Below, piece by piece: positions 25,501 to 45,639 of a stretch of DNA of 64,000 nucleotides. The position numbers and the translations under genes are program-made. Numbering within the stretch: the stretch's first letter is position 1; the number at the start of each line of letters is the position of its first letter. The stretch lies in assembly GCF_036785885.1 (NCBI RefSeq), contig NC_092323.1, forward strand, positions 18,918,501 through 18,982,500, in the 5' to 3' direction. The DNA comes from Coffea arabica. Lineage: Eukaryota; Streptophyta; Magnoliopsida; Gentianales; Rubiaceae. The notes beneath the pieces are model-generated. The model ran no database searches and had not been told where the DNA came from. It worked only from the letters and a program-made list of their open reading frames with translations.

Positions 25501-28500
25501 ATAAAAAAGATTAATGACTCTTGATGGCTTGGAGGCTGCATCCTTTTCAATGATGTATTGGAGGTAGTACTGGACCTTCACATTCATCTATGCTATTTCT
25601 GTGATGTTTATTGATTTCCTTTTTCTTTTGTGGTGTGCATATTTGTTAACTGTTTTCATCATTAGGCTTGTTCAAAGATGATAAAGTCAAACTTTGGAAA
25701 CTTAAAATGGAAAATTCTTTGCTGTAAGAGAGGGTGTTTTTCTGGATGATGATTCACTCAATTTTCTGAACTAGAGTAGGAAGGCCAAGATAACTTGGTT
25801 ATACTAAACTATGTGGTCATACATATAAATGTTTAAGAGCTAGGTTATATTTTGTGGATGTCATGAGGGGTGTTTTTGTTGTTATTGTGAGCTGTTCTTT
25901 TGCAGTTTAGGTTGATAAAGATATGTAGTTCATTTTACAAACATTCTAGAAAATACATATAGCTCAACATTTCATGGCCCTGTTAACTTGCAGAGACGTG
26001 AAGCTCAAAAATTTATTTGTTAGGATATTATCCTCAGGGATATGTTTGTAAGAGGAGGCTTTGTCACCAGTAGTCCTAAACCGACTTCAGCAATGGTTAT
26101 CCAAAAGGCCAAAACAAAAGATGGGATTTCTTCATCCCACCAGCTAATCCATCTTAGAATGCAGAAAATCAACCAGCCGTTATAAGACGTGACATTAAGA
26201 GAGAGAGAGAGAGAGAGAGAGATATTGCACCAAAACAGTCTCATTAACAACATATAGTATTGGAAACCAGTTAAGAAAAAAGACGATCCAAAAGGCTAGA
26301 ACAAAGTCAGTAGTTCTTCATATACCCACGACCCATCCCCCCCGGCCCCACCAAAATAAAAAATATTAAAGCTAAGCAGAGAAAATATTATGATCTAGAG
26401 GCCTATCTTTCCAATCTGAAAAGCGAAGAGGACTTTGGAGAATGACTTTGTTTGAAAATTGAGATGAGATTATGCATGGTTTAATTACTTGACTTTATAA
26501 AATCAAAACCATTGATAATTGTTCCAGAGTGGCAATCTTACCTCTGTAGATGAGAACATCTGCTGCTTTATTTTCCACTGCTTTAATTGTATGTTGATGT
26601 ACTTTCTCTTTATTTCTGTCCTGTTGACTAGATGATGATTGAGGGGAAACCTCGAATAACTCATTTGCTCTTGAGGCCTTTTGTTACTTGGTAACTGTTA
26701 ATTGCTGAAGAATAATGACATCTTTCAGATGGTACTGATCCTGCATCAGTGGCCAAGCTGCTGAGTAACTTTGTGAACTATGGAAAAAGTAACAAAGAAA
26801 GTGTAGCTGAGCTCCTGGTTTCTCTACTGATGAAGGTAATGCTTTTCATCTCCATTCGATGCTAAATTAAATTATACAAAGTGCTATCTGTCCTTTTTAC
26901 AGTGAATACTGTCCTTTGTAATTGGACTTGAAGAGATACTGATCTTTTCATTGTTTTTTAAAAATATGAAGTTGAACTTCAGAAATTAACTTTGAAGTCA
27001 ATTTTACAATCAACTCTGAAGCAGTTATTGTGCCAGATTATCTGACTTCTCAGAATTTGACTTCTTGTCAAATTCCCAACACTTCTTTGGTTTTTTTTTT
27101 TTTGGGGGGGGGGGGGGGGGGGGAGGGAGGATGTGTGATGGAAGGGCGCATCCTTCTTTTTCTTTAGTTGTAGGAGCGGTCCATCCTTGTTTACAACCCC
27201 ACCAGTGAGTTTCTTAGAGACAAAAATGAAAAAACAAAAGGAAACCCTCCTGCAGTTGTGAGACTCCACTCCGACGGCAGGCAGCAGTGTGACACCTTTG
27301 GTGATGGTAGCAGCAGTACTGTGGGATCAACAGTCCCAACTTGTGTGGGTTTTTTTGGTTTGGAATAATGGTGGCAAATGAGATTAGGACCGGATATGGT
27401 GGAGGGAAGAGTGGAAAACATTTGTAAGGATTGAGAAGGGGAGGTCTGAGAAGAGAATGCTCAGGTCTGTGTAGTTTTTTATTTTTATTTTTTTTAAGAA
27501 TTTGACTACAAATTGCTTTCTGATTGAATCAACCTCATTGTAATTGGAGCAGGCAGCGTAACAGCATAAAGTTGATCTGTCTAAAATTGACTATGTAGTC
27601 AGGTTCTGAAGTTCAACGTTATTATTATGGAAAATAAAAGATCAGCATTTCTTTAATTTCAAATTAGAAGGACAATATTGGGGTAAATATTTGCATCACC
27701 TTCATCTTTTATGTTTTAATTGTTCTCGGTTTTCATTTTCCCCTTTTGTAGTTATCATCAGTTGAAAAACTTTGGCCCAAAGGTCTCTGCGCTAGTGTCT
27801 ATGAAGGTTCTTGGACATCAAAAACTTGGGCTTCTAAAGTTGGCGCCATTAGTGTAATTTCTCACATATGATAAAACTTTTGCTGCTTCTTTCTTTATGT
27901 TTAAGAGGTTCTGGACTCTGACAGTCAAGCTTGCAGGTTGAAGATTTTACTGATCGGTCTCAAAATGTATCAAGGGCAGTGGCGGCTCCAGAAGTTAAAG
28001 TTATTTACGAATGCATTCATCAGTCTATCCGGCATCTTTTTGCATTCATGGATGGCCAAATCGACGGATTCAAGTTGGGGGAACTTTTATTTGGCCAGGT
28101 TGCCAAACAGCTGCTAGTGAGTGCTGGAGTTGCTAATTCTAAGATGAAGGTAGTCACACCCTCAGTCGGTGCTGTTAACACAAACAGAGTGCTGCCTCCT
28201 TCTAATACTCAATCGGCCCAGGCAAAAGGGGCCCAAAATAACATACGTTGCCAAAAGAGAGAGCATGAGAGTCCTGCTGATTCCACCCTGACCAAAAAGA
28301 TGCGGTATAGTGATGGTTGGAGTGGAACTCTTCCTGGCAGTTGGGGAGGAACGTCATCTGCAAATTGGGTGGCAGGACAGCAACTTCCACATTTTGAGAT
28401 GGAACAGGCACAAAAACATCTGGAACATTGGAGAATATTGCCAAACACTGGCTGGGGAGGTACTCAGCAACCTAATGCTGGAGGTTGGAATGGAACATGG

Positions 28501-28674
28501 CAGACTCAAGCTCCATCTTATCATGCTGGACCATATTCTTCGAGTTCAAGTAACCAGCTTTTCCCTGCTTCATTGAGACTTCATTCTGTTCAGACCAATC
28601 CATCCACTTTTGGAACTTCGTGGCCCTCTTTCAGAACAAACTTACCTCCTCAGGGTACCCAACAGTCACATTAA
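19596..28674 (+). CDS. HESO1-like RNA nucleotidyltransferase
   Basis: Terminal nucleotidyltransferase of the HESO1/TUTase group, which adds nucleotides (often U) to RNA 3' ends; HESO1 tails unmethylated small RNAs and RISC cleavage fragments. Proposed exons: 19596-19614, 20440-20628, 20743-20919, 23367-23551, 24556-24651, 25231-25276, 26729-26835, 27752-27853, 27937-28674, all GT-AG, giving 552 aa in one frame. Catalytic residues look complete: FGSFVMDLF with G82-S83, the DxD pair D94/D96, and a third Asp, D159, in VECDISIEN. The helical PAP/25A-associated region follows (NSLSIIQLVAFHLQ; ELLVSLLMK; SVEDFTDRSQNVSR). The tail from about 434 is rich in Trp-Gly pairs. Lys/Arg clusters near 414-430 could be a nuclear signal. 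The 19-nt first exon is the least certain part; an in-frame ATG at 20430 is an alternative start. Confidence 0.85.
22077..22094 (+). repeat. CA microsatellite in intron 3
   Basis: Nine CA units inside intron 3 of the nucleotidyltransferase gene. Confidence 0.8.
22740..22861 (+). mobile_element. tRNA-derived SINE in intron 3 of the HESO1-like gene
   Basis: An A box in GTCCTAGTGGCTAAGG and a B box in AGTTCAATCC are about 35 bp apart, followed by a CT-rich body and a short A-tail. A 17-bp target duplication with two differences flanks it: GAATGACATAGGTGTAG (22723-22739) and GAATGACTTGGGTGTAG (22862-22878). It lies in the sense orientation within the intron. Confidence 0.85.
22937..23042 (+). 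repeat. 53-bp perfect tandem duplication (intron 3)
   Basis: TTGATTCTGCTGTTTGTTCA... through GTAGGCGTAAA is repeated immediately, with a period of 53 and no difference seen. It is probably a recent replication slippage event. Confidence 0.9.
26198..26222 (+). repeat. GA microsatellite
   Basis: Alternating G and A for about 25 bp in intron 6 of the HESO1-like gene. Confidence 0.85.
27091..27123 (+). repeat. T-run joined to G-run (13 T, 20 G)
   Basis: Thirteen T followed directly by twenty G, then GA-rich sequence, in intron 7 of the HESO1-like gene. A G-run of this length can fold as a G-quadruplex and is also prone to length errors in sequencing. Confidence 0.85.
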
Positions 28675-29342
28675 CGCATTTCCAGGTAAATGATGTCATG
28701 GAAATGAATCTCTACCTAGCTCTCTCCTGCAACAGGATTTTGTATATCATCTAGAGTTAGACGTTACAGATAATCTATTCTTACAAAGCAACGGCAAAAT
28801 TGAAGGATTCGAGCAAGAATCCATGCACTTCAGTCTACCTCAAGTGATTCAGGGTTTAAATTTCTTTAGCCCCCTCCTGTTTTGTGGGTGTTTTTTGCAC
28901 AATTAGGTGGGGGCAGGTTGGTGTAAATGAAATGCCAAGGGTTGAATGTCTATGCTTCAGCTTGTATATGGTCCTAGTGTTGTAGACTTGATACTGAGAA
29001 GGCATAGGATTTCTCCTAAGAAGAAACCATGCACCTCTGTTGATCACCTAGTACTCCATGTTCATGAATTTTTTTTTTCCCCTTATGCGCTAATCTTCAA
29101 CTTTCTGAGACCTCAAAACTCCGGAATAACCCTCAAATTCTGTAGCAAGTTGTACGTGTGGCTATGCTGATATCCGGTCTAGCAGCATCATTGAAGTTTG
29201 AATCCCTTTTCCAATCCCTTATTGGTATGAAATGAAATTGTGAAACATATTGAATCACATATCTTGAAAAGAATCCTGTGAGAAGCCCATAATGGCTTCT
29301 TGTCTCAATATAAGATATTTACTGTAGAAGTGTGGATGGCTC

Positions 29343-29507
29343 TTTTTGGATTGCAAACTTTTCCAATGAATATTTCGTTTGTATTATAAATACATTTTCT
29401 AACTCACTTTTTTATGTTTCCAATCATCTTTTTATCTCATATACATCATATTATATTACAGTAATTATTTTAAATAATATTTTCAATAATACTTTATCCA
29501 AACACAC
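29343..29507. mobile_element. MITE, GTTTGGAT family, copy 2
   Basis: Ends TTTTTGGATTG and ATCCAAACACAC are inverted, with internal TTTTTATCTCATATACATCA and ACAGTAATTATTTTAAATAA shared with the other copies. Confidence 0.65.
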
Positions 29508-29701
29508 TCCTTGTATCATTGACTATGACGTTGGCTCGAATTTTGAAAATTATCAATTTGCTATATCAGCCTCAAAAGTCGATATCTGGGTTATGTATGG
29601 TCAAATTTGAAAACAAGATGCTACGATCTGGCAAAGCTGCTTTTTTTGTTTTGTTTTTGGGCAATGCTGTTTCTTGTTTCTTTTCTTTCTTAGAAGATGA
29701 A

Positions 29702-29705
<4 letters not shown>

Positions 29706-29764
<59 letters not shown>
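29706..29764. repeat. AT microsatellite, ~29 units
   Basis: Uninterrupted TA/AT dinucleotide run of nearly 60 bp. Confidence 0.95.
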
Positions 29765-29769
<5 letters not shown>

Positions 29770-30160
29770 GACGATTAATAGTAGACCAAAATTACTCGTT
29801 CTTTTGATAAGACACATTCAATGTTGATTTTCGCGAAGAATCATTTATAAAAAGATGGGATAATTTTGCAAGCCTCCTTTAAGGTTTATGACAATTATTA
29901 CTAACTCCCTCCATGTTTTAAAAATTATCCATACCTCCCTTGAATAGTAGCTTTGGGTTTCATTTGCCTGATGCGTGTGAAAAAAAAAATCATAGTAATA
30001 TCTTAAATCACCCTTAAATAGTTTTTTGGTTCTAAATCAAATTATTCAATGAGTATAATCAGTTTTTCTTCTAGTCTCAAACATTTTTCTTTGCCAAAGG
30101 ATTCAGTCACCTCCACCATATCTTTAGTTTATTATTGTATATTTGTTTTCTATTAGTTGT

Positions 30161-30503
30161 TTATTGAACTAATGGGAAGAAAAAAAATAAAAAATAAGAA
30201 TGAAATACAGGTGAATTAAAAGGGCATAATAAACACTGAATTATGTGAGATATGAAAATTTGGACTTTGGAATCAGATGAAAATTTCTCTGTAGCGGTCT
30301 GAAAACCCATGAGAGCCATTGGAACCACCAAACTTCCAAGTGTTGAAAGAATCATTCCCAAGATTGCAACTACACTTCTTCTTGCCTTCTATTGTCCATA
30401 ACCAAAAGGGTGCTCTGGCTTTATACTGGTATTTGTAACCTCATACAATGGTAAATTTTGCCTTGAACCCCTCTTATCACCACTATCTGGATCTCTACTT
30501 TGG
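30161..30503 (-). pseudogene. Coding-like relic, function unknown
   Basis: Read on the minus strand from about 30503, one frame stays open to 30161 except for a single TAG, after PFGYGQ. It includes a hydrophobic stretch, SVVAILGMILSTLGSLVV, that could span a membrane. A further open stretch on the same strand (about 30690-30930) is separated from it by a MITE, which suggests one broken unit. I do not recognise the family. Confidence 0.25.
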
Positions 30504-30506
30504 GTT

Positions 30507-30677
30507 GTGTTTGGATTGTAAGTTATTACACTTTATTTACACCTTATTTACACACACTGATTTGCTTGCATCATCAACACATTTTTCAATCACCTTTTTA
30601 TCTCACATACATCATATTAAAAAAGTGCTACAGTACTTTTTTCACAAAATTATCCCAAATAATTTACAATCCAACAA
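30507..30677. mobile_element. MITE, GTTTGGAT family, copy 3
   Basis: Starts GTGTTTGGATTGTAAGTT and ends AATTTACAATCCAACA, giving inverted ends. The internal TTTTTATCTCACATACATCA and AAAGTGCTACAGTA are shared with the other copies. Confidence 0.7.
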
Positions 30678-30934
30678 AATGTTCTTCTAATCCCAACATG
30701 CTTAGTCTTCTTCTGAGTTTTTTTCTTTTTAGACCCCTTGAAGACCACATATTCAAGTGGGGCAGGAATTGTTTCTAATTCTAGTTTTAGAGATTCTCTA
30801 GGTTCTTGCATATCCTGGACATGGCTTGCTTCTTCAGATTCTTTAATCTCTTCAATGTCAAGTCTAGGAAGTGGATTCTAAATAGTATGAGCCTATTTTC
30901 CAGTCCCATGCAGCTCCATTGTTGGGTTGCCGAG

Positions 30935-31085
30935 GCAAAAATAATTTGGCCAAAAGTTATTTGCTTGCATCACAAACACAATTTCTAACGCATCTTTGTA
31001 TCTTTTTAATTATTTTTTATCTCACATACATCACATCACAAAAAAATACTACAATAATTATTGCAAATAATATTTTAAATAATCT
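30935..31085. mobile_element. MITE, GTTTGGAT family, copy 4
   Basis: Internal TTGCTTGCATCACAAACACA, TTTTATCTCACATACATCAC and TACAATAATTATTGCAAATA match copies 1-3. The terminal repeats are worn. Confidence 0.55.
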
Positions 31086-31926
31086 CCTGTCCATCTCCAC
31101 GCGTATGCCTTTCATTCACTAGCATCCAAGGATTGAACCTTCTTCCTTACTGTAATTATAGCGGGACTAAACTCGTATTCATTGCATTAGAGAGAATTTC
31201 TCTCTATTACGCTCTAATAAAATTAATTTGAAAATTATTTTTAGAAATCAGCATCATTCGTAATATATTTCATTACTAGTATTAGTTATACATAAAATTT
31301 GGTATGAATTTGATTGAGTTTGCTGTCCGATTAATCGTTCCAAATTTTACTACAATTTTGGTCTATTTTTTCATAGTTCAAATGTTTCATATAAATTAAA
31401 TGCCAAAATATTCTCAATTGAATATTATTTTTTAACATGTTAATCTAGAGATCAAAAGAAAAGTAATGACACAATCAGATGATTTACAAAAAAAATTATA
31501 GTAATTTAGATATAAATAAATAGAGAGATTAATGGAGAGACATCCAATGGAAAGGATCCTGACCTTATATAACCCAGATCATCTGCTTTGTGGTTCCTGT
31601 ATGGCATCTTAACCAGATTTTTTAAGACAATTATTTGCAATATGGGCATACTTATGACTGCATTCAAACAAGATACAATGTAAACTCTTCCTAGAATACT
31701 ATATATTTCTCGAGTAGCATTCCACCAGCCCAGTTTACACAAGGGTTGATGTTCATCAACCCTTGAAGCTGAAGTTCGACCTCCACATTGTTATGGTCAC
31801 AAAATGTCCTTGAACCATCCAAGGCCACCATTATAGGCTTTTGACATTCCAAAATTTCGATAATTTGGACATTCAAATGGACCGGTTTGAATATAGATCA
31901 GTTTCAAACAAACTTTTGGATTCAAA

Positions 31927-32253
31927 CAGTGGCGGAGCCAGAAAAATTCTCAATGGAGGCAAAAGCAACACTAAAATTTTTTACCTACTCTTTTTTTAGT
32001 TTTTAAACAAAAAAATATTCGCCAATAAGTTGAAATGAAAAATATTTTTTTAACTTACTTCAAATGGAATTTTGTGGTCCACATATCCTTTTAGAATATT
32101 AGTTCATGAACTAAGTTAGAGGACCATGTAATTCTTTTATTTCCTTCATAAGAAAACTCTGGGGGTACATTTGAAATTATATCAAAATTTTATGGGTACT
32201 ATAGGAATTCAAAGGGACAGTGGGGGCGTGCCCCCACCTTAAATCCGCCACTG
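31927..32253. mobile_element. hAT-type MITE, 327 bp
   Basis: Inverted ends CAGTGGCGGAGCC and (reverse complement) CAGTGGCGGATTT, with an exact 8-bp target duplication, GATTCAAA, at 31919-31926 and 32254-32261. The 8-bp duplication and CA-GTG ends are typical of the hAT superfamily. It holds a GC-rich palindrome, GGGGGCGTGCCCCC, near its right end. No coding capacity. Confidence 0.85.
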
Positions 32254-32315
32254 GATTCAAATTTCTCTTTATACAACCCTTATAAATGGAAGTTAGACTT
32301 TTTAACCAAAAAAAA

Positions 32316-32456
32316 AGAGATTATACACTAATAGTGTTATATACTATTATGGTTGGATTCACGACATACATGTAAAATTTGAATTTCAAATTTAAATTTA
32401 GATCATGTGTCATACATTAATGGTGAAAATGCATACACTATCAGTGTATAGAAATT
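32316..32456. mobile_element. Small MITE with CACTA/TAGTG-like ends
   Basis: Begins TTATACACTAATAGTGTTAT and ends CATACACTATCAGTGTATAG, which are roughly inverted, around an AT-rich core with AATTTGAATTTCAAATTTAAA. A similar element lies at 47719-47871. The superfamily is not certain. Confidence 0.45.
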
Positions 32457-32613
32457 TCAAAAAAAAAAAAAAGTACCTGGAGTGCTAGAATGGGGACAAA
32501 ATATCGATAAAATAATCTTAGTGGGCCAAAGTGTAATTGACCCTAATCAAAGAGGACTTTAGTGTAATTAAGCATAAGGACCATTATAGCACTACTTTTT
32601 CCAAACATTAAAG

Positions 32614-33130
32614 GAAAATACCCAGTTTTGGTCCCTAAAGTTTGGTATAGGAGTGATTTTAGTCCCTAAAATTTGGGTTAAAGCAAATCTAGTCCTTAAT
32701 CTTTGAAATTGGAAATACATTTAGGACAAGTGATCAAATTTTTCAAATTTTATTAGAATGGAGTCATGTCACCTTTGCCTAAAATTAAAACAAATAAATT
32801 AGGATACTAAGGATTAAAATCACTTGGATAATCACACGTGTGTAACTAAAAAAAGGGAAATTATTAAAATACAAAGATATACATTTAGGCATCCCAAAAT
32901 TAATCTCGATCCCGACTTTTTTTCTGTCTCCCTTCTCCTCTAAAAGAAAATGCAAGACCACAATTTCTGCTGACAAGGGTCATATGACTCCATCCTAATA
33001 ACAATTGAAAAAAAATTGTCCAAGATGTGCTTTAATCTAGAAACATTAGGGACCATATTTGCTTTGACCCAAACTGTGGGGACTAGAATAGTTTTCGTGC
33101 CAAAATTTGAGGACCAAAACTGCATTTTTC
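32614..33130. mobile_element. Foldback MITE just upstream of NAT9-like gene
   Basis: Arms of about 90 bp are inverted. The left arm begins GAAAATACCCAGTTTTGGTC and the right arm, reverse complemented, begins GAAAAATGCAGTTTTGGTCC. Both continue through GTTTGGGTYAAAGCAAAT. The right end lies 10 bp before an upstream ATG and about 140 bp before the gene's start codon. It could be Mutator-like from the long arms; no target duplication was fixed. Confidence 0.65.
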
Positions 33131-33140
33131 TCAAAATTTT

Positions 33141-33212
33141 ATGGCGACGAAAAGGATAGAAACGGCAGCGTTTTCAGAGCCTGCTTCTCCTCCTCCTCCT
33201 CCTCCTCTGTAA
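33141..33212 (+). CDS. Upstream ORF (23 codons) in NAT9-like 5' leader
   Basis: ATG at 33141 to TAA at 33210-33212 would encode 23 aa ending in a run of prolines (CCT triplets). It ends 57 bp before the main ATG and is in the same frame, separated by its stop. It matters only if transcription starts upstream of it; the foldback MITE lies immediately upstream. Confidence 0.3.
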   Translation: MATKRIETAAFSEPASPPPPPPL

Positions 33213-43341
<10,129 letters not shown>

Positions 43342-43537
43342 CCTTCCGGCACCTCTTTCTGTTGTGATTCTTATTGTAATAGAAAAAATTCTTCTATTCC
43401 CCTCTGCCCTAGTGTTCCTGAGGATTAGTTATCCCATTACAACTGAGTTATAGGATCATGTTGCTTGAAGTGGCTCCAGAACAACTCTCAGGTTTTCATG
43501 AGTTCTTTTTCCTTTTTCTTTGCATTACCTATTTTTT

Positions 43538-43540
<3 letters not shown>

Positions 43541-43570
<30 letters not shown>

Positions 43571-43574
43571 GGGG
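43541..43574 (+). repeat. T-run joined to 25-G run
   Basis: Nine T then about 25 G, then AGGGG, in the spacer between the NAT9-like and AIR12-like genes. The structure is the same as the T/G junction at 27091-27123. Confidence 0.85.
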
Positions 43575-43817
43575 AGGGGTTGAAAATGTTGTTAAGGTAG
43601 AAAAAAAATGCAATATTGCATATGCATGATAGACTATTTTTGACAATGAAGGTTTTATTCATTCACTGCAGATCAATCATGGCTAGATATAGAGTAATTT
43701 CATGAACTGTGATACAGATAGTTATGACTTTAAATTAATACAACTTGGAAGGAGTAACCACTCTGATACTTGCAAGCTCTATTTGACGGCAGTCATGCAT
43801 CATGACACAGCTTAATC

Positions 43818-44387
43818 CTACTTTTTCGATAGCAAACTAAGTGTCCCAGTTGATTGGAGATTTGGGGGTGATAATGGATGACTCTGAGGAATGTTGTTTA
43901 AAACTGTACTTCCAGCTTGCCAGACATGATACACAGTTGTTACATCTTCTAGTGGCCCCAAAACTGCAAATATGGTCATCTCATTGTCTAAATATTCTGC
44001 GGAGATGTTTGAAACGTGGAAGCTGAGGCTGCCTGGCAGCAGTGAAGGACTGTAACTGGTTATTGATGTCGGATAAGCTGTCATGCTGCCATTTGTGTTG
44101 CGGAAAGCTACAAGTGCTTGTGATCCAACCATGCCTGCCCTAGAAGGGTTAATTGCCCATGCAATCCACCCCTGTGACCTTTGTTTGGCCCTGTATGCTA
44201 ATGAAATCTTTCCAGTTGATGGGGTGTAATTCCAGTGGAGATGAGCTTCCAGGTATGGAAGGTCCATGCAAGACGTGTAGCTTCTCTTAGATGTGAAAGT
44301 GAAGCTTGAACATGTTTGAGCAGAGGATATGAGTAAGAGGGGAGAAAGAGTGCAGCAAAACAAGATTGCCAGTGAGCCTGAAGCCAT
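43818..44387 (-). CDS. AIR12: AIR12-like DOMON-domain protein, short form
   Basis: Apoplastic b-type cytochrome of the AIR12 (auxin-induced in root cultures 12) family, which joins redox exchange at the outer plasma membrane. 189 aa, intronless. Residues 1-23 form a signal peptide ending near SSAQ. The DOMON domain spans about 45-165, with GWIAWAINPSRAGMVGSQALVA and YHVWQAG. By offset to Arabidopsis AIR12 (ligands Met91 and His175 from memory), Met86 and His170 (PQSHPL) are the likely haem ligands. N-glycosylation sequons occur at NYT and NIS. Unusually, the frame stops just after GTLSLLSKK, where family members continue for some 60 residues to a GPI-anchor signal. None of the three frames after the stop shows that signal. 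A TATA box (TTATAAAA, 44481-44488, read on the minus strand) lies about 95 bp upstream of the ATG. Confidence 0.85.
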   Translation of the reverse strand: MASGSLAILFCCTLSPLLLISSAQTCSSFTFTSKRSYTSCMDLPYLEAHLHWNYTPSTGKISLAYRAKQRSQGWIAWAINPSRAGMVGSQALVAFRNTNGSMTAYPTSITSYSPSLLPGSLSFHVSNISAEYLDNEMTIFAVLGPLEDVTTVYHVWQAGSTVLNNIPQSHPLSPPNLQSTGTLSLLSKK

Positions 44388-44480
44388 TTGTGTAGAGGTA
44401 AACTATACCAGGAACCGAAACTTTTTGGTAAATTAGTGTTGAATGTTGGTATTTGATGGAGGTGAGTTGAATTTTAGGCC

Positions 44481-44488
44481 TTATAAAA
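44481..44488 (-). promoter_or_regulatory. TATA box of AIR12-like gene
   Basis: CCTTTTATAAGG on the minus strand, about 95 bp upstream of the start codon, a normal plant TATA-to-ATG distance with a short leader. Confidence 0.6.
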
Positions 44489-45639
44489 GGAATGAAAGGG
44501 GAATAAGCTGGTTGTTGCTACAATATGGACCGAGTGTTTGGCGGGTTTCATTTTGACCAACCTAGTAGTTGAATGATGAGAATTGCATTTTCCATATTAT
44601 TTCTGCTGCTAATTTCATGTTTCTTGCGTGATATTCTTTTCACCCTATTGGTTATGTTGTGATACTTGACTACAAATCTAAAAACCTAAATCAAAGAGCA
44701 TATATTGCAAGGTGAACCGAGTAATCTTCCTTGATTACTTGAGTTTGCAATGGTTGAAGAAATTTCACCAAGGAGAAGAGAAAGTCAGAAAGGGGATTTT
44801 ACTTGTCACATTAAAGAAGAAAAGTATGTTTCTGGCATCTCTTTGTCCAAAGCAAATTTCTCGTGAGATTATTTTCTTTTCGGCTCTCTTTGGAAACAAG
44901 TAAATTTCTTTATTCTCCTTTTTTCTCTTTGGTACCTAGTTGGAGATATCAATTGAATGTAGACATTAGTTACTCTTCAATTATCTCAAATTTTAAACTT
45001 TATAAATACATAAAGTTTTACTTGGCTACCATCAGCAATGGAATTTTTTTGCAGAAAATGAATGCTCCAGTCAATTTTCAATTGCACCTCAAAGAAGTGT
45101 AATTGAACTCACAAAATGCAATGGTTAGAGACTGCGCAGGCAAACTTAGGGAGATTAATGGTGTGAGGACTTATTCATTATGCTTACATTTGCTTCTTGT
45201 GGTGTGTAACTACTTCATAAAAGTCATTTCTACATAGGATTATTGAGTAATTAAGGATGCAATCTGAAATCTGAAATTTGAATCTGTTAAGTCACTAAAT
45301 TGTTAAGTATTGAAATTTTAACATTTGAGAGTATTCTGCATTGAGTGAAAAAGGAACAGCGTATCACTTAGTGTTTTGAGTAAGTTTTGCCTAAACAATT
45401 CATAACCACTTAATTAACTAAAACGTTCTATTTTTTGTTATCAGACGTCCCAACATATTAAGGTCTAAATCAATTTATTTTAACAATTTATTTTAAGCAT
45501 TGAATTAAATTAACTATGTATTATGAAAACCTCAAACTAAAGGAGGCAAGTATAATTTTGAAAACTCGAAGAATCTTTTCATGTCTAGGCCAATGCAACC
45601 TGTTTTCAATCTTTATGGAATCAATTTCAATTTTAACTT

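Larger units (their letters stand above)
28675..33140. other. Intergenic, MITE-rich, 4.5 kb
   Basis: The first 300-500 bp are the likely 3' UTR of the HESO1-like gene. The rest holds at least six MITEs, an AT microsatellite and a decayed coding-like stretch on the minus strand. No intact gene is visible. Confidence 0.6.

Noticed and set aside
28202-28448. Antisense open frames over the last HESO1-like exon
   Set aside because: Shadows of the GC-richer coding exon; no motifs.
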